From Calonectria ilicicola (taxonomy: Eukaryota; Ascomycota; Sordariomycetes; Hypocreales; Nectriaceae), in assembly GCA_020809705.1 (NCBI GenBank), contig CP085832.1, forward strand, positions 868,001 to 932,000: DNA of 64,000 nucleotides, given 5' to 3'. The notes beneath the pieces are model-generated. The model was given only the letters and a program-made list of their open reading frames with translations, was not told the origin of the DNA and did no database searches. Of this stretch, positions 32,905-42,246 are shown piece by piece (within the stretch, counting starts at the first letter, position 1; the number at the start of each line of letters is the position of its first letter). The position numbers and the translations under genes were made by a program.

Positions 32905-32907
32905 TCA
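32905..32907 (-). other. In-frame TGA splitting the RelA/SpoT-NACHT gene
   Basis: The halves before and after are in one frame: 34356 and 32889 share phase, and five codons (KRGTD) separate the stop from the next Met. The stop follows SSFFF and precedes KRGTDMQRSL. Fungal NACHT proteins typically read FFW..GT..Q.S here, so a TGG Trp codon changed to TGA is the simplest reading. An intron cannot easily remove it: the only GT-AG pair around it spans 27 nt, too short. The change corresponds to C to T in a CpC context on the other strand, not the CpA context preferred by RIP. Confidence 0.8.
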
Positions 32908-34356
32908 GAAAAAGAAACTCGATATCAATAAAGAGTCGCAGCCGGACCATAACCGTAAGTATTTTAGAGTCTGCGAATGGGAACAGAGATACTTCATAAG
33001 CGTGGACTTTCCGGCCCCCGGCTTGCCGGATATATGAAATATGCCATTTCCATTCCTAAGCCACGATGTCAATATCTCGCGAGCCTTATGTTGAGTTTTT
33101 TGTTGAAGATTGGGCCGAGAATCAATATAGCCAACATGATTTAGATCCACTTGTGATTGAGAAGGTTCATCAAGAAGCCATTCGAACGTGGAAAAGTGTG
33201 CTTCTTCAATGGTATCTTCCCGATCATATATTTCTTCAAATTTGAGAGCATTCAAGATGATTTGTTGGATCACTTCTCTTGAAGCATGGTCAGAACGAAG
33301 GTGAGGCTGTCGAATATTCTCAATGCGGCTCTCACATTCGTTCTCGGGAGAAGGGGCCTTGTTAAGTAGTAATGACCAAAGGTCATCGGACAAACTAGAG
33401 CTTTTGCTTGGGGTTTCGAGGGCCTTTTTTAGTGTTGTAAGTGAAAAAGTCTCGCGAAATGACGAACGCCTCTTGGGGGGTCTGTTTTCGCCAGAGACTG
33501 AGGGGGTCTGAGCGTTGGATGTTGGTATAGTCTTCATCAACACATCCAGGTTATTTTCTGTTTCAGCCCGCTTCATGAGGTCAAGTATGCTTTTAGTTCC
33601 ATCCACATAGCCATTGGAACTCTTCAATCTGTCTTCCATATATACTAAACAAAGCGAGTAGAGAAGGGATATTCCATGTGACATGTCGACAACTATATGA
33701 TCCTGCCGACTGAGTTGCCCAGAGTATTTTTTGTATATTAAATCATGCGCAAAGCGATTGTACAGACTTTCTGCAATATCGGTCACTTGGATTTCAAATA
33801 ATACGCCATAATAATTAGCTAGGTTGTTCTCGGTCCCCAACTTCACAGCTACTCGATGGTTGCGTGTTTTATAGGCCCCGAATAACGGTTCCCAGATTTC
33901 TTTAACTTCGCGGTCGCTACTGAAATCATTTGGAGATTTAATTTCTTGAAATAATTCCTCAATGAAAGAAGAGACTCTTTCAATGTCCAATCGGAAGTCT
34001 ACTACGATTCGAATCCCGGCGAGATCATGGATATCATCAAACATGTCCCGAAGGGTTTTGTATGGGCCTTCTTTCCGGGCCTCTTCGCGGCGATGGATGG
34101 ACTTTTTGATAGAATCGCTGGATTTAGATCGCCCGGTAACAGTGCATTCAATGTCATACTCTTGAATTTTCTTCCTGCTGAATTGGATGAGGGTTTTCAC
34201 CATCATGGCATATTCGGCTTCCAAGATGGGCCAAACATCGAGTAAGAAAGCTTCAGTCAACGGCTTTTGTTGATCAGCTTCATGGATGATGCGATCTACC
34301 TTTTCCTTCAGAAGTGAATCAGAATCATCAGTATGGGTCGAAGCTTGCGATTCCAT
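32905..34356 (-). CDS. RelA/SpoT-like nucleotidyltransferase domain fused to NACHT P-loop
   Basis: First ATG of the frame is at 34356; 483 residues, then TGA. Residues about 35-240 match a RelA/SpoT synthetase-type fold. The ATP-side motif RSKSSDSIKKS (Arg76, Lys78, Ser82, Lys85) fits RxKxxxSxxxK. IHDLAGIRIVVDF carries the Asp (111) and Arg (116) of the D-LxGxRI motif. FEIQVTDIAESLYNRFAHDL holds Glu188 and His204, matching the E-x-Q strand and following helix. The usual GY..H segment reads RNHRVAV, so its Tyr and His are not conserved. No HD hydrolase domain. After a linker come GIFHISGKPGAGKST, a Walker A at about 444-452, and LLISSFFF, where the frame stops. Family knowledge: RelA/SpoT enzymes pyrophosphorylate nucleotides or tRNA, and NACHT modules are regulated ATPases of NLR proteins. 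Alone, this product has the effector-like domain without a complete ATPase. Confidence 0.78.
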   Translation of the reverse strand: MESQASTHTDDSDSLLKEKVDRIIHEADQQKPLTEAFLLDVWPILEAEYAMMVKTLIQFSRKKIQEYDIECTVTGRSKSSDSIKKSIHRREEARKEGPYKTLRDMFDDIHDLAGIRIVVDFRLDIERVSSFIEELFQEIKSPNDFSSDREVKEIWEPLFGAYKTRNHRVAVKLGTENNLANYYGVLFEIQVTDIAESLYNRFAHDLIYKKYSGQLSRQDHIVVDMSHGISLLYSLCLVYMEDRLKSSNGYVDGTKSILDLMKRAETENNLDVLMKTIPTSNAQTPSVSGENRPPKRRSSFRETFSLTTLKKALETPSKSSSLSDDLWSLLLNKAPSPENECESRIENIRQPHLRSDHASREVIQQIILNALKFEEIYDREDTIEEAHFSTFEWLLDEPSQSQVDLNHVGYIDSRPNLQQKTQHKAREILTSWLRNGNGIFHISGKPGAGKSTLMKYLCSHSQTLKYLRLWSGCDSLLISSFFF

Positions 34357-37114
34357 GGTCTTTTTCAAGCTGAAATATGCAGATTTCAAGTGAAGGTTGA
34401 TGCCAAACGATATAACAGAATTGTGGTTGTAATCAGTATAGCAGGTAGTAGGTTATGGTACAGAAGAACTAAAATGTAAGCATGAGAGGGGTGAAAATTG
34501 CGGGGTTGGTCATGTTGCGCGCAAGACAAAGGGAGTCAACGCATACCTGATTTGAACAATGCGATTAGACGAGGGCCGAGCAGATAATATAACCATGTAT
34601 TTTGGATAGCATCGGTGTGTTGTCTGTGCTATTGGAGGCCATTCGGTTTTTGGATGATTTGGCAAGAAGTGAAGGTTTGAAATTGCTGCCTAATGAAGGA
34701 AACATTTCTGGGTGAGGTTGTGTCACATGTGCAAGAAGGTGCTGATTGGTTACACCTAGCTTTCTCTCAGATGCTACACTAGCTGAGTCATCTGCTCTTT
34801 GTTGCTCTTCTGTAGAAGAGTCTGTTTTGGCTCCCACCGCATCCCGACTCACCTGAAAACAATTCAAAGTGACAAGCGGTTTTGAGATCCTAGCCTTCTG
34901 TTAGAAAAGACTTTGAGTGACACTGCTTCATCAAAACCACACGAGCATTTAACATTATCTCGATCTATTCTTGGCTATAATAGAGAATCTGCCCGCCGCT
35001 TCCAGGATTCATATCATTCCTGACGCGGTAGGCTGTGTCGTTGGGTGCAGAAGAACTATAATTCTCGGATTGTTGATATCCACGGCCTTTAAACTGTCCC
35101 CTTCATGGCATGGGTCAGCGAGCCTAGGATGAAATAGCATATTTGGATGTCCCACACTAGATTTCGAATGAATTTGGTAACTATAGATATTGGCGAGTCT
35201 TCACTAATTTGAAGGCACAAAGTCTGAAGGCTATGGCTTATGCCTGCAAGTCGTCTTCGTCCGATGGCCCTAGCTCCGCCGAGCACTAGCCATTTGATTG
35301 TGCCAATGGCCAGGTCAAGACGGATCAGCCAGGACTCGCCCAGAGTAGATGTTGCACATGATGCACAATCGGGGGCTATGCAGAGCATTGCAACTTTTCG
35401 GTGAACACAGACAACTCAGCCACCCCAATTGTTATGCGGTGAAACCGGCCCCGCACTGGCCTCCTGGGAGAGATCTCGAGCTTTTCAGATAATCACCCAA
35501 TGCCATCACCCCCAGACATTTCTGAAAAGTGCACTTTGCATTTTCACGAAGCAGTGTTTGTATTCCTTTGCTACCTCGGAATATTACAACACTCAGCAGA
35601 TTCATTCAGTTCCTATATACACTGCGTGGCCTCACTTGCTTCCAAAAAAGACTCTGATTTAGTGAAGCTTTTTTTGTATACGGTCACTTGCAAAACATGC
35701 AATCAATTATTGCTAGACTTGAGAGATGGCTAGAGTGGTCTTTTTGCGCTGAAAGGGGCCTCAATTAAGGCAATTGTCTCAACCGGATATAGGGCACCAT
35801 TGCGCTACGCATTAGCGGAGTGTCACTTCACTTTTGCCGGAGCCAGCAATGTGACAAATTGAGATGTCACTGAAAAACAAGGTCTTGGTCGCCTTACCTA
35901 TAAATTAGCCATCAAATCAATTTTATCTCGCCATCAAAGGAGGAGATGCAAAAATCGGCCGTGTTTAAGACAAAAAGCGATTTAGATTTGCTTTTGAGTA
36001 TGGCTATGATGTGTGTTGCAATGTTGTGCGACCTCCCCGCACCAGGTTGCCGGATATCGCTAGCAATGTAAGGACGCCTTATGTTGGCTGAAAAGTATTT
36101 CCCGCGGACCCCGGTGTCTCTAAATGATGCTATTTGCTCATTTTCACTGGATGGCTGCCAGTTTTGGAGCAATTGCTGCATGGTATGAACCATTTTGAAT
36201 AGTTAGCTGCAGAGAGAAGCAAAGTCGCTGGGCTTGGCAGTGCACGAAAACCAAATGTCGCACTATGCAAGTCAAAAGACACTTTTCCAGTTAACCTATC
36301 CTATCCGCAGTCTGCGTGATGGGCTCCTAGGTCTTCACGATAAGAAAGATGATTGGGATGCCGTCATTCTGAGTGATGCATAATCGATTAATGCATTTAA
36401 AGCATTATTAATACGAAAATCGGTTGATGACTGCTGATAGCGGCTTTCGGGATTGAATCTTACCCGCCGGGCCTGTGAGGCTCTGCACACTCGCCGCTCG
36501 CCGCTTGCCGCTCGGTTTCCAATGATGTGTCACCTTGGCTTAGTGGGCGGATTGGAACCTGCGCATACGGTACCACGCAACATTTCTGTGGGCTTGTATG
36601 GTGCGCCCCATAATCTTATTGTCCGTTCCCGGTCTCCGGTCATCTGTGCAGAGGGTTGAACTGTCCTCCGGGCGGAATGCGCGAGACGATGGTATTTCCT
36701 AGTTTCTGAATGCCAGCCTCATTCGCTGCCACATACTCGTGACCCATGCTCATGCTTATGCTACTATATTGGCATACGAACTCGGACACCCTTGCTTTAG
36801 TCCGAATACATCCTTTGTTATGCATTATTAGTCTCTTCTCCGACATTAGAGCGTCACTTCGACTCATCCAGTGGCAATGAAATCGACCGGAATCCTGAGT
36901 ACCCAAGTTGTTTTGTGGAGATGGAGTCAACCCCTTGGGCACCAGTTCAACGAATAAGTCTCGATTCTTGAAATTGAGGCTCTTCCAGTTAATCCGAGAT
37001 TAACATATAAGACGAGCTGAATTCTGAAAGTTGACCTTGGATGAACAACGGCATCCAAACTTAAACAGCCCGTTTCAGAGAGTTTCGCCATATATATTCA
37101 ACACCACTCCCACA
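34357..37114. other. 2.8-kb intergenic region
   Basis: No supported gene. Several short frames (for example minus-strand ones near 34565-34867 and 35912-36193) lack family features. The interval holds the promoters of the NACHT gene (left) and the dioxygenase (right, with CATATAAG at 37006-37013). The stretch 36360-36430 is AT-rich and 36480-36515 has a small ccgctcg/ccgcttg repetition. Confidence 0.45.
37006..37013 (+). promoter_or_regulatory. TATA-like box of TauD/TfdA dioxygenase
   Basis: CATATAAG about 100 bp upstream of the ATG at 37115. Core-promoter-like match only. Confidence 0.35.
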
Positions 37115-38680
37115 ATGGCCCCAGGAGTTCTTCATGATTACCCTTCCTTGTTTGAGCAGTACATGGCCTCCGAAAGCCGTGATACTCTGGTACCACTTTG
37201 GGCTCCTTCCAAGAAACGTCAATTTGTCAATATTCAAACCCCTACCCAGAAAATGCCTGACATTGACTGGGTTCCGTCTTTTGAAAAATACCAGAAGCGC
37301 ACCAACATGCGCCTTAAAGAAGGCGGTTTGACCAAATCGCTTCCAATTAAGTTCCCATCAAGCGTTGAATACCACGCCTGCTGGGCAGGTGACACTCTTC
37401 CCCCATCGAACTATGTCTACACCTTGGCACCCGATGATATTCAGGAGATTGAATCTGCCTTGAACTATTTTAAAGGTCTGATATGGGTTATCATAACCTC
37501 TGATTGGTTCGCTGAGCCACCAGTCATGACTCATGTTCTAACACTGCCTCTAGGGCTCGGCCTCTCTATGGATCAAATTTCTCAGAGCACCTTTCCTCTT
37601 CCAAAATTGTCTCGGAGGCTTCATGCCGCAGCTAAGGAAGTCCTCGACGGTTGTGGACTTTTCATCCTTCGTGGAATGAACCCAAACAAGTATACTCTGC
37701 CGGACAATGTGATGCTCTATGCAGGGGTCTCCTCGTATATTGGCGAGAAACGAGGAGTCCAAGACACATCTGGAAATGTCCTTGGTAAGCGGATCGTGCT
37801 ATTTTTACTTGAAGCCCCTGAATCTAACAAGATACAACTGCAGTTCACATTAAGGATGTTGGTGCTTCAGTCGCCCCTGATGACAAACGTCAATCCCCGT
37901 ATGCAAACAACGCGCAGGTCAGGCAGAAACAAAACACCCGTTAAACTTAAGCTAACCTTGAAAAGCCATTCCATAATGATCTCGGAGACATCATTGCCAT
38001 GTACGTTATGGACAGGGCTGAATCGGGTGGCAAGACCAAACTAGCGTCGACTGCGCACGTATACAATGTCTTAGCCAAAACGCGCCCGGACCTTATCCAT
38101 GCTCTTGCAAAGGGTGATTGGCCGTTTGACAAGTAAGTCTCATATTTTTTAAGGCAATGAATCGAGTAAACCTTTGCTCACACAAAAACATTGCTTACAC
38201 AAGATCTGCAGACACACTGAGGAGCCATCATACTACGAACGACCAATCCTTTTCCGCGATAGCAAGAAGGACCGAGTGTTTTTTTGCTTTTCTCGTCGCC
38301 AACTTACTGGGTCCGCCGTCTCGCCGCGGCCTGACGTCCTTCCGGCTCTGACGGAAGCGCAGGCCGAAGCAATCGATGCGGTCCATTTTGCAGCTGTGGA
38401 TGCGTCCATCGAAATTCAGCTGGAGCGTGGTGACATGCAATTTACCAATAATTTGGCCGTTTTCCATGCGCGAGAGGCATTTACTGACGGGGCTGACAAC
38501 CATCGCCGCCACTTGATCCGCATGTGGCTACGCAACGACGATCTTGCCTGGCCAACCCCCGAAGGGCTGCAGGAGGTGTGGGAAGAGATTTATGGTCCGA
38601 AACGTCCTCGCCAATGGTTCCTGCAGGCTGATCATTCGCGTGCTCACGTTATTAACAGGCGTGCCTCTTGCCACGGCTAG
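37115..38680 (+). CDS. TauD/TfdA-family Fe(II)/2-oxoglutarate dioxygenase
   Basis: Five exons with consistent phase (37115-37475, 37554-37784, 37844-37917, 37966-38132, 38212-38680) give 433 residues. The first intron is 78 nt with no stop, so a naive frame reads through it; removing it restores the family-like ALNYFKGLGLSMDQIS. Iron ligands: HND in PFHNDLGDIIAMYV (His about 225, Asp about 227) and the distal His in HRRHLIRMWLR (about 378), with the following Arg positioned for 2-oxoglutarate. A DGCGLFILRGMNP segment and NNLAVFHAREAF fit the TauD fold. Such enzymes hydroxylate sulfonates, aryloxy acids or other small carboxylates to release sulfur, nitrogen or carbon; the substrate here is unknown. 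No signal peptide, so probably cytosolic. It lies next to a Zn2Cys6 regulator and an amidase, suggesting a catabolic set. No lesions. Confidence 0.9.
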
Positions 38681-39054
38681 AAGCCCGCTATTTTCTCACC
38701 TAGACAGACACGGCACCGTCGATCTTGTCCTTTTATTGCCAACACCGCCGCTCGTCTTTCGTTTGTTATTGGAGGCTGGAGGATAGTTAGTGCTTTACGC
38801 AGAGGCAGGACCCCACTGAATGAATCATTTTCACTCCTTTAGTATTGCCTATTTATAGTCTTGATTTTTTGCTTTTATTCAATTTCTACACTCGTATTTT
38901 TCAATTATTGGTTCCTGCTTTTGTGCGCCATCGTGAATTAAATGGGGGAAGAAATAAATACGAAATAATAACATGAGAATACGAAATAAATATAGACCAC
39001 TAATAGAACAAAAAAGGGGCAGAAGAAATGAGGGTAAAATTAGAAAGATGAGAG
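38681..39054. other. Convergent spacer
   Basis: 3' flanks of the dioxygenase and the regulator. AT-rich from about 38830 to 39040. No gene. Confidence 0.45.
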
Positions 39055-41680
39055 CTAGCAAGCAACGGCTACTTCCTCGCCGATCTCTCGTATGTGAACT
39101 TGAGAGGGATCCCACCACTCGTATAGCAATTGGTGAGCCCAGTACATCTGCTTTTCGTACTTGTGGCAAGAGATCAAATGTTTATAATAGGGCTCTGCTT
39201 GAATATTAGGTCTCAGCATCATCAAATTTTCAGTTAGTGCCATACCTCGCGCAACTACATGATCCTTGACACGTGTCAAAAAGTTGGCTTCTGTATCGTC
39301 AACAACTGCGTACTGAGCTATCTGCTCCACGGTGCAAGGTTTTGAAAACGGTATTTGACCATGGAAGGCATAGCGAAAATGGGCAATTATTCCTTGCGCA
39401 CTGTGGAAATATCCATCAATGAGATTATAATCTTCAAATCTGGATCCACGACCTGGTGTCTGAAACCTTTTAGCACGGAACAATGATGCATGTTTTTTTT
39501 CCCTGATAATACATACCACATGCCCAAAAGAAGTAGCAAACTCGTGATCATGGCTTATCGCAATCTCAATGTTATTCAACAGAATAAAGACTGCAGCAAA
39601 GACATCGAACCATGTAGCCGGGTTTTTCTTGAGAATTCTGTCCTGTAGTTGTTTAAGCACGTCCCTCCTCAACGAAACAAGAATCGTCTTGATGACTATT
39701 TGATCCAATTGCGTATCCATTACTGGAGTGACTGGAATTTTCCCAAAAAACATGTTGTTCGGATCATCAATGACGTTCATGCCCAAAGTCTCGGGACCGC
39801 AAATGCGCCACGGAGTTTCTATCAATCGGGACGCCATCCAAAGTCTCAGGCATTGGGTCAATAATCCATTTTGATTCTGCCAGTGTCAGTCTTGCCAATG
39901 ATCGGGATTAACAATGGCAATTTTCTCACATTGTTCTTGCTTACACGCCTCCAAGCAAGTCTAAAAATGTTTGTTATAAGCGGATCAGAGCCATCAAGGT
40001 GGGCAACAAGATAGGCATTAATGTTGACTGGAGCATTGATGAAATCAATTATCGCTTCTTTTGCTGCTTCCAATCGTGAGAGCGCAAAATGTGGCATCTC
40101 CATTTCTTGGGGTTGTCCTTGTTTATCAGTCCAGCTGTATGAAGTCACATCACCATCCACCGGGTTGAAGGACTGAACGGAGACATGGAGTGTCCCTGCA
40201 CTGGGGAAACCATGAGTCAATGCCACTTGCTTAAGTTCCGCTGATACATAAGTGGTAAGCCCAGTCAGGGCATATATTTCCGGTCGAGTAGTCCAAGTAT
40301 CATTGTCAGTTGTGGCTGGAAGGTGTTGTCAGCAAACAAACTAGCGAAAACGTGTACAAATTGTAGATGTACCTGTTCTGAACAAGATCGAATCGGTGAT
40401 GTGGCTTCGGATACATGGTATGCGGAGCCACGACGGGTTGAGGTTGCTGCAGTCGACACATGGCGCAGAAGGATCGGCTCCCATTTTACACTATTCCGTG
40501 TTAGATAGATATTTAGGTATTATTATGTGGATAATTTGGAACCAACCCTCTTCTTTGAACGTTGACAACGGATGCAAGCCGCATGATCACGAGTTTCGGA
40601 GGTTTGCAGCCTTGAAACTAAATCATAGGCAGATCTTGTAAACGCCTTTCTAGCGACAGCCCCCGTCGAAGTTGTTTGCGTCATTTGGGTGTTTCTTTGC
40701 CGCCGATTTGGACGGATTTCGTTCTGGTGGTTGTTGTTGACTAGACGTGCAGAAGGAATCGTTCCAGCCCCAGACTGGATGGGATGATGCGGAGGAGCAG
40801 CAGGAGGAGCACTACATTTGCTTGCTCTTTGCCGTAGCAGCAAATTAATTGTTCTATATTGCTCCTCCACGATCTGGAGAAGATGTGTCTCGAGTGCACT
40901 TCCTGTAGAAGGTGGGAGTTCGTTGGCAATGGCGCTTATTCGCGGATTCAGATCGGAAGCAAAGGTACCGTATCTTGTGTGCGCTTCCGGTATATGGTGA
41001 TTGTGATTATTTTTAATCGATCCGCCGAGACTTGATATCCCGGTTTGTAGCGAAGGCGGTATGGTGTTTAGGTCCGGTGCCAACTCGACAGAAAAGTCGA
41101 AGGGTTGGTGATAAGGCTCAGACGTTAAATACGCAAGATCAACTTGAGATGATGGAATCAGGTTTTCCGTAGCATCAACTCCATTCAAGCCACCAGATAT
41201 GGGATTACAAAAGCTGTCCAGGGTGGTCTGGCCAAATTGATTCAGCGTCGCATCAGGATACGTCGCAAGGCGCCCGACTGTGGGGGCGACGCCGTAAACA
41301 TCAGGCTCGTCTAATCGGGGCTCCCCTTGGAAACGACTTCTAATCTGCTCTAGCTGGCGGGGGATATTGGCCACATCGTCATGGCTAACCACAGGATGCG
41401 ACGCTATATAAGGCTCGGTGGAACTACCCAGCGGGGTAGGTCCGTTCCTCGGCGGGCCGAGGAAGCCGGTGAAGTGTGAATATGCGTTCGGCATTAGTGA
41501 CAGCGACGCCGTGTCCGGGAACCCGGAAACCGCTTGGTATGCTTGGCCAAGCTGTCCATGGTCACCCGCATGTGGATGCAAATGTGGAGGGAGACTGGCA
41601 CGTCGCTGGGATCGGGACCGGTGTGCAGGAGACTGCCGCTCCATTGCGCAGATGACGGGCGCTTCCAGGGCTTGACTCAT
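39055..41680 (-). CDS. Zn2Cys6 transcription factor with internal zinc cluster
   Basis: Five exons on the minus strand (41680-40547, 40490-40373, 40315-39930, 39876-39517, 39459-39055) keep frame and give 800 residues. The start is the first ATG of the frame, 41680. Residues 1-365 are Pro/Ser/His/Gln-rich and look disordered. The zinc cluster is cut by intron 1: CIRCQRSKKR joins CKMGADPSAPCVDC, then a sixth Cys in PCIRSHITDSILFR. The spacing CX2CX6CX9CX2CX11C has a longer last interval than the classic Gal4 type, but it fits a fungal subfamily with a PC.R..I.D..LFR extension. The C-terminal half is helical (KEAIIDFINAP; LKQLQDRILKK), as in fungal regulators. The last intron (57 nt) is in frame and without stop, so its removal is less certain. 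It is divergent from the amidase across 566 bp, suggesting local regulation. Confidence 0.83.
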
Positions 41681-42246
41681 CGAAAGGTAAAAACACACGA
41701 GATTACAACAATGCTGGCATCATACAAGCGAGTGAAGTGTGTGATGCGCGGGAGACGGGGTGGAAACCGGAGCGGGCCAGGGTCGGGTGAGGGGGCTGTA
41801 GATATGCGGCCCGATCTAATGTGGTATCCTGTGCGTAGGGGAAGTGCTGCTTGAGCCGCGCTACAATTTTTTGCCGCCTTGGTTTATTGGTTGTCCGCCA
41901 TGGCCCTTGGGAACTGGGGCTGCATGTGGTGTTTTCCTGAAGCAGCCGTAAGTAAGACAATGGGAGCGACTGGTTGGTGCTGACTCGCGGCATCCAAGAC
42001 GAGGCAACGAGGCAGCGGGCACTACTCCCCCAAGAAGTTTAGCGCTCTCACCGGTCTGATCTCCACTCCGGTCCGGAGTCTCCGCCGGTCCTCCGCAGGG
42101 CCGTTGTTGGGTTGCTGCCTGTGTGTTGGTACAGCATCTACCATTCTTAAGCCACGAGAATGACTTGATGACGAGGAAATGGCGAGCTGAATGCCCTCTC
42201 CTGCTCCTTTCATTTCTCTTTCTTTGCCTAGACCGAGCCATACACC
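41681..42246. promoter_or_regulatory. Bidirectional promoter between regulator and amidase
   Basis: 566 bp separating the minus-strand Zn2Cys6 gene (ATG 41680) from the plus-strand amidase (ATG 42247). It must contain both promoters. A ctccggtccggagtctccgccggtcctccg stretch around 42065-42095 contains paired CGG/CCG triplets in inverted and direct arrangement, the half-sites typically bound by Zn2Cys6 proteins. Auto- and co-regulation are inferred. Confidence 0.45.

Noticed and set aside
32905..32907. RIP as the cause of the TGA in the NACHT gene
   Set aside because: The implied change is in a CpC context, whereas RIP favours CpA. No other stops or clustered transitions are evident.
32890..32916. 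A 27-nt GT..AG interval around the in-frame TGA as an intron that would rescue the NACHT frame
   Set aside because: Shorter than any plausible fungal spliceosomal intron, and its removal would delete conserved NACHT residues.
37476..37553. Continuous reading through the 78-nt interval in the dioxygenase as coding sequence
   Set aside because: It has GT/AG ends and its peptide (LIWVIITSDWFAEPP..) breaks a conserved family segment that is restored on removal, so an intron is preferred.
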